Counted from the stretch's first letter, positions 18,889 to 28,465 are shown. The stretch is 64,000 nucleotides of DNA from Candidatus Hodarchaeota archaeon (GCA_016840285.1 JAEOSR010000112.1:34538-98537); one strand, 5' to 3'. Notes: generated by a model not told the origin, from the letters alone. Numbers and translations: made by a program.

Positions 18889-19650
18889 GTGTCATACACA
18901 CTAGCAGTTATCTCAGATATTCACGCGAATATAGAAGCATTGGAAGCTGTTTTAAGCGATATCCAACAGAATTTCCAACAGGTCACCGAGTATTTATGTC
19001 CAGGAGACCTTGTTGGGTATGGTCCGAACCCACGTGAAGTACTTGATAAAATAATTAGTGAGATTAAATTTACTGCAGTTACTAAAGGAAATCATGATCA
19101 TGCAATCGGAGGGGGAGGCAGAGATATCGCGAAACTCGACAAATATATTGATAAGTTTAATAGATACGCTCAACAAGCCATTAAATGGCAAGCTCAAGTA
19201 TTATCTCCCGAGGAAAAAACATTCTTGTATCAATTACCCAGCTCTCGAACAGTTTCACACAAAAACAAAGATATTAGCATTTCTATTATACATGGCTCCC
19301 CACAATATCCTCTGGATGAGTATATCAGGCCTGATACTCCTGCGCAAAAAGATCTCTTCCCATTTATGGAATTATTTGAAATTGGGGTATTATTATTAGG
19401 TCACACTCACATACCTTTTGTTGATAAGAGTAAATCAGCTGAAACAGGGTTAGAATTGTTAATGTGTAATCCTGGGAGTGTTGGCCAACCTCGTGATAGA
19501 GATCCACGAGCGAGTTACGCTGTTCTTGATTTAGAAAACTTTTCAGCAGAGATAATCAGAGTAGAATACGATATCGATCAAGTAGCAAAAAGAATAAATG
19601 CGGTTGGATTACCCGAATTTTTAAGTGAACGATTACATAAGGGAGCTTAG
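18889..19650 (+). CDS. YfcE/MJ0936-type metallophosphoesterase
   Basis: A 253-residue calcineurin-fold phosphoesterase: SDIHAN at 9-14, GDLVGYGPNP near 44-53, GNHD near 71, HGSP near 139, GHTHIPF near 172 and the closing NPGSVGQPRDRDPRASYAVLD. These are the signatures of the small YfcE/MJ0936 type, which hydrolyse phosphodiesters or phosphoproteins. GTG start at 18889 with GGAG eight bases upstream. A Rab-like GTPase gene begins 22 bases downstream on the same strand, so the two are probably in one transcript. Confidence 0.9.
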   Translation: MSYTLAVISDIHANIEALEAVLSDIQQNFQQVTEYLCPGDLVGYGPNPREVLDKIISEIKFTAVTKGNHDHAIGGGGRDIAKLDKYIDKFNRYAQQAIKWQAQVLSPEEKTFLYQLPSSRTVSHKNKDISISIIHGSPQYPLDEYIRPDTPAQKDLFPFMELFEIGVLLLGHTHIPFVDKSKSAETGLELLMCNPGSVGQPRDRDPRASYAVLDLENFSAEIIRVEYDIDQVAKRINAVGLPEFLSERLHKGA

Positions 19651-19671
19651 TTTGATATTGGTGCTTGGAAA

Positions 19672-20211
19672 ATGACAATTCAAATCGAAGACGATGTATG
19701 GTGTTTTAAAATCATCATTGCAGGCGAGGCTTCTGTTGGTAAGACTACTCTAATTAACCAGTACATCGCTGGTAAGTTTTCTACCGAATATAAGGCTACA
19801 ATTGGAGTTGATATTTTCACCAAAGAAGTAACAATGACAAAAGACGATAAGGATCATAGTGTAAAACTATTAGTCTGGGATGTGGCAGGTCAAATGTTAT
19901 TTCGCAATTTTCGAAAAAAATTCTTTACAAATTCCCAAGGGGGATTTTTGGTATTTGATTTAACTGTACCTAACAGTTTAGATCGCCTCCATTCATGGAT
20001 TGAAGATATTTATGAAGCTGTGAGTGATCCTATACCCTTATTCTTAATTGGAAATAAATTAGATTTGGAAGAACTTATTGCAGTTTCACCAGAAGAAGTA
20101 ACTTCTTTTTTGGATCAGCATCCTAATATAGTGACAAATTTTAACACATCTGCGCTAAGTGGAGAAAATGTTGAAAATGCGTTCCTTAATTTAATTTCTC
20201 GGCTCATTTAA
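19672..20211 (+). CDS. Rab/Ras-like small GTPase (copy 1)
   Basis: A 179-residue small GTPase with every G motif: G1 GEASVGKTT, switch I YKATIGVD with the conserved Thr, G3 DVAGQ, G4 NKLD, and G5 SALSG. The catalytic Gln is present. Overall it is Rab-like. It lacks a C-terminal prenylation cysteine, as is usual in archaea. It lies 22 bases after a phosphoesterase gene and its stop is next to the stop of a SWIM-finger gene. It is closely related to the second GTPase 850 bases downstream, sharing blocks such as LVFDLTVP and LHSWIEDI. Probably a cytosolic switch; partners unknown. Confidence 0.95.
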   Translation: MTIQIEDDVWCFKIIIAGEASVGKTTLINQYIAGKFSTEYKATIGVDIFTKEVTMTKDDKDHSVKLLVWDVAGQMLFRNFRKKFFTNSQGGFLVFDLTVPNSLDRLHSWIEDIYEAVSDPIPLFLIGNKLDLEELIAVSPEEVTSFLDQHPNIVTNFNTSALSGENVENAFLNLISRLI

Positions 20212-20214
20212 TCA

Positions 20215-20754
20215 TTAATCATCTAATTCTAACGTTTTAAAACGCTCAAGAGTACTTTTGGGGATACTTTTGTGGGAATATTCTTCCAAATTGACCAAGG
20301 CATATTCTTTCATACCTTTCTCCTTAATCATATCAACAATTGATTTTCTAGTCCATGATGAAGCCAAAGATCTGATCTCACGGATATGTGTTATTGTAAA
20401 ACCCTGTTGTAGAAGAAAGTAAAAGATAGTAGCTTCCATGTGGACATCATAGGGATTCAAAGGAATCAAAGGAACAAAAATTGACTTCTCTTTTTCGTCA
20501 TACATAGGTTTATTCACATATTTATCTGGAATAACAGTCACTAAATTATAGGTAACAACTTCATCGGGAGCTGTGGGGTTATTTTTAATTACAGGAATAT
20601 GTTTACAATCTTTACGCGTTTTACGCCAAGGCCAACAGGAACATCCCCAGGTAACACCATCTAGAGCGAGTGATACAGTATAACTTTTTTCTGGATTAGT
20701 GACACTTAGGACTTTCCATTTTTTTATCCATTTCAATTTAGGTCGTTTCTCCAT
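20215..20754 (-). CDS. SWIM zinc-finger protein
   Basis: A 179-residue protein with a clear SWIM finger: C38-x-C40, then C50-x-H52, inside the beta strands VSLALDGVTWGCSC. Residues 60-110 are strand-rich and 110-179 are helical and charged. SWIM domains bind DNA or proteins and occur in archaeal regulators, MULE transposases and recombination factors. No transposase domain is present here. The gene lies on the opposite strand between two Rab-like GTPase genes; its stop is 3 bases from the first GTPase stop. Function unknown. Confidence 0.85.
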   Translation of the reverse strand: MEKRPKLKWIKKWKVLSVTNPEKSYTVSLALDGVTWGCSCWPWRKTRKDCKHIPVIKNNPTAPDEVVTYNLVTVIPDKYVNKPMYDEKEKSIFVPLIPLNPYDVHMEATIFYFLLQQGFTITHIREIRSLASSWTRKSIVDMIKEKGMKEYALVNLEEYSHKSIPKSTLERFKTLELDD

Positions 20755-21061
20755 AATCCGACCTCTGTGGCACTCTAAAGCGGGTTAATTCATGATATCT
20801 ACATTATTCAAATACAGATTAGAAAAGAACACATATGTTCACAACATATACTATATGAAAGACAAAAACTAATAAGCACCTTAATAATAGACAAAATGGA
20901 TGTATTTTTTAAATAGGATAAAAAGGAAGAAAAATTACTTGTAGTTTATTTGTCAACTTTTTCTGAAAAAACTTCACAATCTTCATTACTTTTATAAAGA
21001 GGAGGGTGGATAGAAGCATAATTGTGTAATGGAATGTTAATATGAATTCGAGGTATGTTAG
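20755..21061. other. Intergenic region before the second GTPase
   Basis: 307 bases, divergent between the SWIM gene and the second Rab-like GTPase, so it holds both promoters. It is AT-rich, with a small palindrome ACATATGT near 20830-20837 followed by related ACATATACTATATG. A purine-rich GAGGAGGG lies near 21000. I see no RNA gene and no certain operator. Confidence 0.45.
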
Positions 21062-21571
21062 TTGAAATTTAAAATAATTTTGGCGGGAGATGGGGCTGTG
21101 GGAAAGACCTCGTTAATCAATCGCTTTGTTACTGGTTCTTTTACAGGAGATTATAAAGCCACAATTGGTGTTGCAATCAGTTCAAAGCACGTGATGGCTG
21201 AAGATCATGAAGTAAACTTACAGATATGGGATATCGCAGGACAGACTCTATTTAGACAATTCCGAAAGAAATTCTATACAAAGGCAAAAGGGGCGCTTTT
21301 AGTATTTGATTTAACAGTCCCAAAAAGCCTAGATAATCTTCACTCATGGATAGAGGATATTCAAGAGATTACCGGAGAGATTCCATTTGTATTAATTGGA
21401 AATAAGGCAGATTTAACTGAACTTCGTGCTATTTCTTCTGAAGAGATAAATGGATTCTTAAAAAGACAATCTGATGTAGCAGTATACTTAGATACCTCTG
21501 CACTAACAGGAGCGAATGTTGAGAGCGCTTTTATTGGATTAGTCACCCAAATAGGAGCAGATAATCATTAA
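21062..21571 (+). CDS. Rab/Ras-like small GTPase (copy 2)
   Basis: A 169-residue small GTPase starting at TTG 21062. G motifs are complete: GDGAVGKTS, YKATIGVA with the switch I Thr, DIAGQ, NKAD and SALTG. It is a paralogue of the copy ending 850 bases upstream, with the same RKKF and LHSWIEDI blocks, and probably arose by duplication. The SWIM gene is inserted between them on the other strand. It lacks a C-terminal prenylation cysteine. A six-PAS histidine kinase follows on the same strand after 113 bases, perhaps by chance. Confidence 0.95.
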   Translation: MKFKIILAGDGAVGKTSLINRFVTGSFTGDYKATIGVAISSKHVMAEDHEVNLQIWDIAGQTLFRQFRKKFYTKAKGALLVFDLTVPKSLDNLHSWIEDIQEITGEIPFVLIGNKADLTELRAISSEEINGFLKRQSDVAVYLDTSALTGANVESAFIGLVTQIGADNH

Positions 21572-21684
21572 ATTTTCATTCGAATTAAATCTCAATGTTT
21601 AAAATGACATTTGTACATTAATTATTATGACCCCTTTCGCAATATTGCTTTAAACCTCTTTACATTTGGATTGTGTTTTTTAAC

Positions 21685-24600
21685 ATGAGAATAGATGATA
21701 TTCTCGAAAATATACCTCCCCATATTAGGAACCAAGTTGAAGACCTCATAAAACAATATATTCAGGAAAGCAAACAGGTAGAACGACAATTAGGTAGAAG
21801 TGAGCAAAAATACCGAGATCTAATTAGCAATCTCTCAGATGTCGTTGTGGAGACTGATTTAGAGGGGAATTTTACTTTTGCCAGTCCACAGGCTGTAGAT
21901 CTTCTTGGTTACCGACCAGAGGAAGTTATTGGAAGGAGTGGATTTGATTTTGTACATCCTGATGATCAAGTATGTGCTATGGAATCTATGGAGAAAGCTA
22001 TGAGCGGAAGTCACGTTTTTAATTTTGAATACAGAGTAAAACATAAAGAAGGTCATTATGTTTGGCTTTCTGCTTCTGGCCGATTTGTAGGAGAAAATAC
22101 AGAACGTAGATTAATTTTAGTAATTAAAGACATATCTGAACGAAAACAAGTAGAAGATACTCTAAGGAAGGAAGAACTGCAGTATCTTTCTATACTTGAA
22201 TCAATGGGCGATGCTATACATGTTGTTAATCGTGATTTAAAATTTAAATTCTTGAATAGTACATTCAAAAGATGGAATAAGGAATTAGGACTTGAAACAG
22301 AAGTAATTGCTCATCGAATTGATGACATTTTTCCCTTCTTGTCCAAAAAAGTTATCGATGAATATCATCAAGTATTTACAACTAGAAAACCATTAATTAC
22401 CGAAGAAAGTACCTGGATTAATGAAAAGGAGTTTATCACTGAAACCCGTAAAATTCCACTTCTTGATGGAAATGAAGTAATTCAAGTTGTCACTATTATC
22501 AGGGATATTACAGAACGAAAGTTGGCGGAAGAAGAGATAAAAAGGACTAAAAATGAACGAGAACGAATATTAAACTCTTTAATTGAACACGTAGTATATC
22601 AGAACACAGACCATCAAATTCTGTGGGCGAATCAAGCTGCTTGTGATTCAGTAGATGAAACACTTGACCAACTAATAGGAAAATTTTGTTATCAAGTGTG
22701 GAATAAAAGAAGTGAACCTTGTATAGACTGTCCTGTTGCTAAAGCACTTCAAGCAGAAAAACCACAGGAAAATGAAGTTACTACACCAGATGGGAGAGTG
22801 TGGTTTATCCAAGGGGTTCCAGTGTTTGGTACTAATGGTGAAATTACTGGGGCGGTAGAAACAACGTTAGAAATTACTGAGCGGAAAAGTGTTGAAGAAA
22901 GTTTACGCGAATCCAAAGAAAAATATCAAATGCTTGTAGAAAAGCTAAGAGAAGGGGTGTTATTAGAAGATACAGAAGGTATTATTTCCTTTGTTAACCC
23001 TCAAACAGTTAAAATGCTCGGTTATTCTGAAGACGACCTAATAGGTAGGCACTACAGCTTTCTTGTACCAGAAGAGGAGCTTGACAAAGTTACAACAGAA
23101 GCCTCTAAACGCCCGAAGGGAATAAGCAGTACTTATGAATCTAGCCTTATAACAAAAGAGAATAATCGAGTACCAGTTATTATTACAGCAACTTCTCTTT
23201 TTTCGATAGGTGGGAAATTTAATGGTGTTCTCTCAGTCTTTACAGATATCACTGAGCGTAAACTAGCCGAAGAAGCTTTGCGGGAATCTAAAGAAAAATA
23301 TCAAATGTTAATAGAAAAGATGGAAGAAGCTGTTTTACTGGAGGATGCTGGTGGAAAAATTCGCTTTGTAAACCCTAAAATGACAAGCATGTTAGGTTAT
23401 ATTGAAGATGAACTCTTGGGCCAGCATTATACATTTGTGGTCCCACCAGAATTTTATGATCAAACTGATTCTGAAACAAAGAAACGTCCTCTTGGAGTCA
23501 GCAGCACTTATGAGAGTGCTGTTTTAGCGAAAGATGGTCGTTCTATACCCGTTCTCGTTTCTGCGTCTCCAATCTTTTCAATAACAGGGGAATTTGAAGG
23601 AGTTCTTTCGGTTGCTACGGACATTACTAAACGAAAACAAGCAAAGGAGGCGTTACAAAGGAGTGAGGAACGCTACCGAAAGTTAGTAGAGTTGTCTCCA
23701 GATGCTATTACTTTAACTGATCTCAATGCAAACATTATTATGGTCAACCAACAAACTGCTTCTCTCTATGGCTATGAAAAAGATGAGCTGATTGGAAAAA
23801 ACTCCTTTGAGCTAGTAGCTCCCGATGACCAACAACGTGCTATAAATGGTTTACAAAATACCTTAAAGCTTGGAATCGTGAGAAATGATGAATATGAATT
23901 AGTAAAAAAAGATGGAAGCTTGTTTACAGCAGAAATAAATGTAGAATTTTTAACGGATGACGAAGGGAATCCAACTGGTTTTATAGCTGTAACAAGAGAT
24001 ATCACGGAGAGAATAAAAGCAAGAGAAGAAAGAATAAAGTTAGAAAAAATGCGAAGAGAGTTCATGGATCAAGCTGCTCATGAGTTAAGAACTCCTCTTA
24101 CAATTATCAAGGGGTATACTGAATTTCTCCAAATGCGGGAAACCAATGAGGAGAATCATCGTATCTTAAACACAATTATGAATAATGTGATGCGTTTAGA
24201 AGAATTGGGAACCACTGTTAGTGATATTTATCGTATTGAGCGAGGAAAATTTGAAGTAATATTAGAAAAAATGGAATTTCATGTTTTCCTGAAGAATTTT
24301 CTTGATCCATACCTTGAATTATATGAAGGGCAATTTCATTTCAATGATGTCGGATTAAAGGATCAACTATTAATTAATGGTGATTCTAAGAGATTAAAAA
24401 ACGTATTGAGTAATGTTCTAGATAATGCGATCAGAAATACTGCAATTGAAACCAGAGACATAACCTTGGATCTTGTAGTTACTCGAGACTTAGTTGAAAT
24501 AGTGATAAAGGATAATGGTGCTGGGATAAAGCCTGAAAATCTAGAAAAAATATTTGAAAAATTCACATCTTTTCCAACAAAATATGATATAACAGGTACA

Positions 24601-24723
24601 GGTATTGGTCTTTACATTGCTCGAGAAATAGTTAATGCTCATAACGGATCAATAAGTGCCTATAGCGAAGGAGAAGATAAAGGAACAACGATTAGAATAA
24701 AACTTCCAAGAATAAACGGTTAA
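21685..24723 (+). CDS. Multi-PAS sensor histidine kinase
   Basis: About 1012 residues, cytosolic, with no membrane segment. It begins with a short coiled coil and then six PAS domains. The third has a cysteine set (EPCIDCPVAK) that may bind metal or sense redox. The fourth and fifth are clear tandem duplicates, each opening RESKEKYQML. The kinase core follows: H-box AAHELRTPL, N-box LSNVLDNAIRN, G1 KDNGAGI, and G2 GTGIGLYIA. I take the ATG at 21685; a GTG at 21673 would add four residues. No response regulator is adjacent; the nearest is an orphan receiver at about 36 kb. Signal unknown. Confidence 0.93.
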   Translation: MRIDDILENIPPHIRNQVEDLIKQYIQESKQVERQLGRSEQKYRDLISNLSDVVVETDLEGNFTFASPQAVDLLGYRPEEVIGRSGFDFVHPDDQVCAMESMEKAMSGSHVFNFEYRVKHKEGHYVWLSASGRFVGENTERRLILVIKDISERKQVEDTLRKEELQYLSILESMGDAIHVVNRDLKFKFLNSTFKRWNKELGLETEVIAHRIDDIFPFLSKKVIDEYHQVFTTRKPLITEESTWINEKEFITETRKIPLLDGNEVIQVVTIIRDITERKLAEEEIKRTKNERERILNSLIEHVVYQNTDHQILWANQAACDSVDETLDQLIGKFCYQVWNKRSEPCIDCPVAKALQAEKPQENEVTTPDGRVWFIQGVPVFGTNGEITGAVETTLEITERKSVEESLRESKEKYQMLVEKLREGVLLEDTEGIISFVNPQTVKMLGYSEDDLIGRHYSFLVPEEELDKVTTEASKRPKGISSTYESSLITKENNRVPVIITATSLFSIGGKFNGVLSVFTDITERKLAEEALRESKEKYQMLIEKMEEAVLLEDAGGKIRFVNPKMTSMLGYIEDELLGQHYTFVVPPEFYDQTDSETKKRPLGVSSTYESAVLAKDGRSIPVLVSASPIFSITGEFEGVLSVATDITKRKQAKEALQRSEERYRKLVELSPDAITLTDLNANIIMVNQQTASLYGYEKDELIGKNSFELVAPDDQQRAINGLQNTLKLGIVRNDEYELVKKDGSLFTAEINVEFLTDDEGNPTGFIAVTRDITERIKAREERIKLEKMRREFMDQAAHELRTPLTIIKGYTEFLQMRETNEENHRILNTIMNNVMRLEELGTTVSDIYRIERGKFEVILEKMEFHVFLKNFLDPYLELYEGQFHFNDVGLKDQLLINGDSKRLKNVLSNVLDNAIRNTAIETRDITLDLVVTRDLVEIVIKDNGAGIKPENLEKIFEKFTSFPTKYDITGTGIGLYIAREIVNAHNGSISAYSEGEDKGTTIRIKLPRING

Positions 24724-24741
24724 TGCGAAGTAAATTGATTG

Positions 24742-25854
24742 ATGATGAGATGTCAGATATGTGGTAAAGAACCTCCAATTTTAGCTTCTTCTTTACGGGT
24801 TTGCCCAGAATGCGTGAAAAAACATCCTGAAGAAGCAATTGAACATTCAAAATTGTGTCATAGTAAAAATCGTGAGGCCTGGCATCTTCCCCCTATTGTT
24901 CCTGTGAATAAGGAAGGACTTCAATGTCACCTTTGTTCAAATGAATGTAGCGTTGGTCTTGGAGAAAAGGGATATTGTGGGATCAGGGAAAACATTGATG
25001 GTCATTTTCGACCTATTGCTGGAAAGAATACTGCACTCTTACATACATACCTTGATCCCATTCCCACGAATTGTTGTAGTACATATTTCTGTCCAGCTGG
25101 AACTTCCTCAGGATTTCCTCGTTTTTCCAACGTTAAAGGGCCAGAATATGGTTATTATAATTTTGCTTGCTTCCTGTACGGGTGTAATTTTTCTTGTCTT
25201 GGTTGTCAGAATGACCAACATCGTGCATTAATGTCTGCAGAGAGATATACTTTTGAAAAATTTGTCTCTAAAATTCATGATAATCCTAAAATTTCCTGTA
25301 TTTGCTGGTTTGGTGGATCCCCTGAACCGCAATTATCTTGGGCACTTCGAGCTAGTAAACGTGCTCTAGAAGCTGCATCTGCACGAATTCTTCGTGTCTG
25401 TTGGGAATGGAATGGTGCGGGGAATCCAAGAATCGTGCAAAATGCGGTAGCTCTGTCACTTAAAACAGGTGGTAATGCAAAGTTTGATCTGAAATATTTC
25501 TCTTCTTCCCTTTCTCAAGTGTTGAGCGGGGTATCCAACAATCAATCCTTTATTAATTTTGAGAACTGTTTCCAGAAATTTTATCATGAGAGGAAACAGA
25601 ATCCAGTTTTAACCGCAACCACTTTATTAGTCCCTGCTTATGTTGATAAGGGAGAAGTGAGTAAAATTGCTCAATTCTTAGCTGAACTAGATAAATCTAT
25701 CCCCTATTCTCTCTTAGTTTTCCACCCAGATTCCTTGTTAATGGATCTTCCTGTTACACCCCTTCAACAAGTCAAAGAATGTTTTAAGGCTGCCAAGGAA
25801 CACCTTGATAATGTTCACATTGGTAATAGACATTTATTAGGGTGGGCTATCTAG
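24742..25854 (+). CDS. Radical SAM protein, PflA-like/AmmeMemoRadiSam-type
   Basis: About 370 residues. It has a small N-terminal zinc-ribbon-like part (CxxC near 5-8 and 22-25), a cysteine segment CHLCSNEC at 63-70 with C80, typical of the family that pairs such a region with radical SAM, and the cluster motif CNFSCLGC (C149, C153, C156). TIM-barrel strands follow, with DLKYF near 248. Members activate glycyl-radical enzymes or have unknown substrates. No glycyl-radical enzyme is in the window. The start is one of three consecutive start codons at 24739-24747. Its last bases overlap the stop of the small wHTH gene by 4. Confidence 0.88.
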   Translation: MMRCQICGKEPPILASSLRVCPECVKKHPEEAIEHSKLCHSKNREAWHLPPIVPVNKEGLQCHLCSNECSVGLGEKGYCGIRENIDGHFRPIAGKNTALLHTYLDPIPTNCCSTYFCPAGTSSGFPRFSNVKGPEYGYYNFACFLYGCNFSCLGCQNDQHRALMSAERYTFEKFVSKIHDNPKISCICWFGGSPEPQLSWALRASKRALEAASARILRVCWEWNGAGNPRIVQNAVALSLKTGGNAKFDLKYFSSSLSQVLSGVSNNQSFINFENCFQKFYHERKQNPVLTATTLLVPAYVDKGEVSKIAQFLAELDKSIPYSLLVFHPDSLLMDLPVTPLQQVKECFKAAKEHLDNVHIGNRHLLGWAI

Positions 25855-26087
25855 TTTTCGGGTATAGTCCAAATAATTGCTTTTTTTTCTCTTGAAATTT
25901 GTTTCTTAACTAATCCTTGAGAATTAAGTTCCACTAAAGCCGATGGTATCCTATCAGCACATTCAGCGATTCCCAACGTTTCTGCCTCTTTAATTAGCTC
26001 TACAGTAGTTGCTTCTTTCATATCTTTTAAAAATTCAATGATCAACGTTTGTGTGGTATCTTGATCTTTCATTGACATTTCAAACAC
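25851..26087 (-). CDS. Small winged-helix DNA-binding protein
   Basis: A 78-residue protein that is almost entirely one winged helix: LIIEFLKDMKEATTVELIKEAETLGI as the first helices, then the recognition helix IPSALVELNSQGLVKK and a wing ending AIIWTIPEN. No ligand domain is present. It sits 19 bases downstream of the cysteine desulfurase gene on the same strand and probably shares its message. It may act as a local regulator, but that is not shown. Confidence 0.7.
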   Translation of the reverse strand: MFEMSMKDQDTTQTLIIEFLKDMKEATTVELIKEAETLGIAECADRIPSALVELNSQGLVKKQISREKKAIIWTIPEN

Positions 26088-26106
26088 TGCTATATTCTTA
26101 TTTTGT

Positions 26107-27366
26107 TCAAGTCATAATATCAAATATTTCTTGTAATGTTTCAATAAAAATAGTTACTTCTTCAACTGTGTTATAGAGATACCAGCTGGGTCTGAGCGTA
26201 CCAACATCGAGATGTTTTTCATGATGAAAAGCGTGAGTGCAATGAAATCCAGAGCGTAGAAATATGTTGCTCATTTCATCCATTAATATCGCAACCTCAT
26301 GTGGGTTTACTTGCCCTTTTAAATCAATAGCTGCTAATGATGCTCTCTTTTCAGGATCTTCTGGCCCAAGAATTTGTATTTTGTCTCCAAAAGACTCCTT
26401 TAAACCAGATATCATTGTACGAGAGAGTAATTTCTCATATGCCTCAATTTTATCCATACCAATGGAGGTTAGATACCGTACCGTTGCCCCTGATGCGATT
26501 GCTCCAGCATAATTCTGGAGGCCAGCTTCAAATTTTGCTGGAGGATTTAATAATTTAATTTCATGAGGATAATGGACATCAGAAACAGTTTCCCCGCCCA
26601 AGATTAAAGGTTCAATTTCCTCCAAAAGGTCATAACGTCCATAGAGAAAACCCATACCTGTAGGTCCACAGGCCTTATGCATTGACGCAGCGAAAAGATC
26701 TACTCCCATTTTTTGTACATCAATCGGCCTATGAGGAAAACTTTGGGCTGCATCAAGCTGTAAGATGCCGTCTTTCTCGTGTACAATTTTAGCGATCTCT
26801 TCTTCAGGAATATGGCCGGCAGTGACATTACTAGTATGGTTCAAACTTGCAAGAAAATTTCCTTCCTCACATTTTCCCACAATATCTGTGAATTCTTCAA
26901 GATCAAAATTACCTGTTAAAGGGATTTCCATGATTTCTAAATTTATTTTTCCAAGATTTTGTAACCGAACCCATTTTACCAGGTTGGAATTATGACTTTC
27001 AGATGTTGTAATAATGGTACCAACGCTTTTTCCATCTAACTTGAGGTTGCTTCCCAAGTTCAAAGCTTCTGTTGTATTCCGTACCCAAATGATTTCAGCT
27101 GGGTTTTTGGCGTTAATAAAATTAGCTAAGTCTTTTCGAGCATCATCATACAATCGTGTTGTTTTCAATGAAAAAGCATGAGGACTTCTTCCAGCACAAG
27201 CAGTATATTCGGTGTAATAGCTTACCAGCGCGTCGATAACCTGTTGAGGCTTAAGCGCCATACAAGCGGAATCCGCGTAAATAATTGGCTTCCCATCTTT
27301 GAGTTGATGAAGCGCTGGAAAATCCTTTCTTATTGTATTTACATTCAATCCCATTTTAGGAACCAT
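26107..27366 (-). CDS. Cysteine desulfurase, SufS/CsdA-like
   Basis: A 419-residue class V PLP aminotransferase. Opening IYADSACMALKP, PLP-ring aspartate in LDAAQS at 204-209 (D205), the Schiff-base lysine K231 in SMHKACGPTGMG and the catalytic cysteine C376 in RSGFHC. It is SufS-like in length. The enzyme takes sulfur from cysteine for iron-sulfur clusters or thiolated products, in the cytoplasm. A suf scaffold is not next to it; a small winged-helix gene follows. A palindrome lies 109 bases upstream and may be its operator. Confidence 0.93.
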   Translation of the reverse strand: MVPKMGLNVNTIRKDFPALHQLKDGKPIIYADSACMALKPQQVIDALVSYYTEYTACAGRSPHAFSLKTTRLYDDARKDLANFINAKNPAEIIWVRNTTEALNLGSNLKLDGKSVGTIITTSESHNSNLVKWVRLQNLGKINLEIMEIPLTGNFDLEEFTDIVGKCEEGNFLASLNHTSNVTAGHIPEEEIAKIVHEKDGILQLDAAQSFPHRPIDVQKMGVDLFAASMHKACGPTGMGFLYGRYDLLEEIEPLILGGETVSDVHYPHEIKLLNPPAKFEAGLQNYAGAIASGATVRYLTSIGMDKIEAYEKLLSRTMISGLKESFGDKIQILGPEDPEKRASLAAIDLKGQVNPHEVAILMDEMSNIFLRSGFHCTHAFHHEKHLDVGTLRPSWYLYNTVEEVTIFIETLQEIFDIMT

Positions 27367-27766
27367 CTGTCACACGTATAAGTCATTCGATCACTTTACT
27401 TGTATATGACTCTGTATATAGAACAATTCAGACCTTATTAGTTGATAGAACCTACATCTCCATTGGTTTTAAGTACTGTTAGCTAACAGTGTAAAAGGTT
27501 TAATTCTGAAGAAGCAAACCTGTATCGACTTCAGCAGTTTAACAGCTTTGATCAACTGAAACACGTTCGACTTGATTTGATTCGATATCATTATCATGAG
27601 GTTTAAAAATAAGACAAAAAGTAGTACATTTAGGAAATTCACATTATATTAGGGAATTAAGATAGCTAATCAGTTCCATAAGTTTATTTTTCTTGATTAT
27701 GAGGGATAACAGTCTTTATTAACCTCTGGTCAATTAAAGACTATACTTGAGCAGATAGAAAATATT
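27367..27766. other. Divergent intergenic region with palindrome
   Basis: 400 bases between the cysteine desulfurase gene and the next rightward gene. The one clear structure is the 16-base palindrome at 27475-27490. A TATA-like TTTAAAAATA lies near 27602. The remainder is AT-rich with no open frame or RNA gene that I can support. Confidence 0.5.
27475..27490. promoter_or_regulatory. Perfect 16-base palindrome, candidate operator
   Basis: ACTGTTAGCTAACAGT is its own reverse complement. It lies between two divergent genes, 109 bases upstream of the cysteine desulfurase start, and is of the size a dimeric repressor would read. The small winged-helix gene that follows the desulfurase gene is one possible ligand. 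Confidence 0.4.
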
Positions 27767-28456
27767 TTGGTTCTTACAATCGCGGTCCGTGGTGTTGAAT
27801 TCCTAGAAGAGAGTATTGATCTCCTTGGGGAATATCTAGAGCTTACTCAAACTTACGAGAACTTTACTTTCTGTGTTGTTGCTGGACATCCAGCCTATAA
27901 AAATTCCATTGACACTCACATCTCTTCGATTAAAGCATTTGACACTGTTTTCAAACGAATTCGAGAAACAACCGATATTCCACTTTTCTTAGGAGCAGAG
28001 AACTTATCTTCTAACACCATTAATCAATTATGTGACAAATATATTCCAATTATCCCATTTTTACTTCATGGAGACAAGCGTGCTATCCAGAAAAATGGTA
28101 TCAATTCAACATTTGCAGTTTATTCCCCAATAGCTCACACGATTTCTCATACCCAGGCCATTCAGGCTGTAATAAGTTATCTTCTTCGGAGAAAAACGAC
28201 ACAAAAGCTGTTAATTCGTGAGGGCCTTTCCTATTCGGAGATATCACCAGAGTGGGACAAATTATCCCAGCAAGTCAAACATATTCTCGAACATAGTTAT
28301 GATCGATATGTCTTAAACTCCCGTAACCTTTGGAGAACCAAAATTTTTGCTAGACAAGGAGCCCAATTGATTGTTGGCCATCCAATAATTTCAAGAGATT
28401 TCATCGGCCTTACAAAAAGATTCAGATATGAGATTGAAAAAAAAGATGAAATTTAA
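27767..28456 (+). CDS. Unrecognised archaeal protein
   Basis: A 229-residue soluble protein starting at TTG 27767. It has an alternating strand and helix pattern, for example FTFCVVAGHPAY, IPLFLGAENLS, IIPFLLHG and FAVYSPIAHT, suggesting an incomplete TIM-barrel or Rossmann-like alpha/beta fold. The later AVYSPIA and IVGHPI segments recall luciferase-like (LLM) proteins, but I am not sure. The stop is 9 bases from that of the convergent TFB-like gene. No catalytic motif can be named. Confidence 0.7.
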   Translation: MVLTIAVRGVEFLEESIDLLGEYLELTQTYENFTFCVVAGHPAYKNSIDTHISSIKAFDTVFKRIRETTDIPLFLGAENLSSNTINQLCDKYIPIIPFLLHGDKRAIQKNGINSTFAVYSPIAHTISHTQAIQAVISYLLRRKTTQKLLIREGLSYSEISPEWDKLSQQVKHILEHSYDRYVLNSRNLWRTKIFARQGAQLIVGHPIISRDFIGLTKRFRYEIEKKDEI

Positions 28457-28465
28457 AAGAATTAA

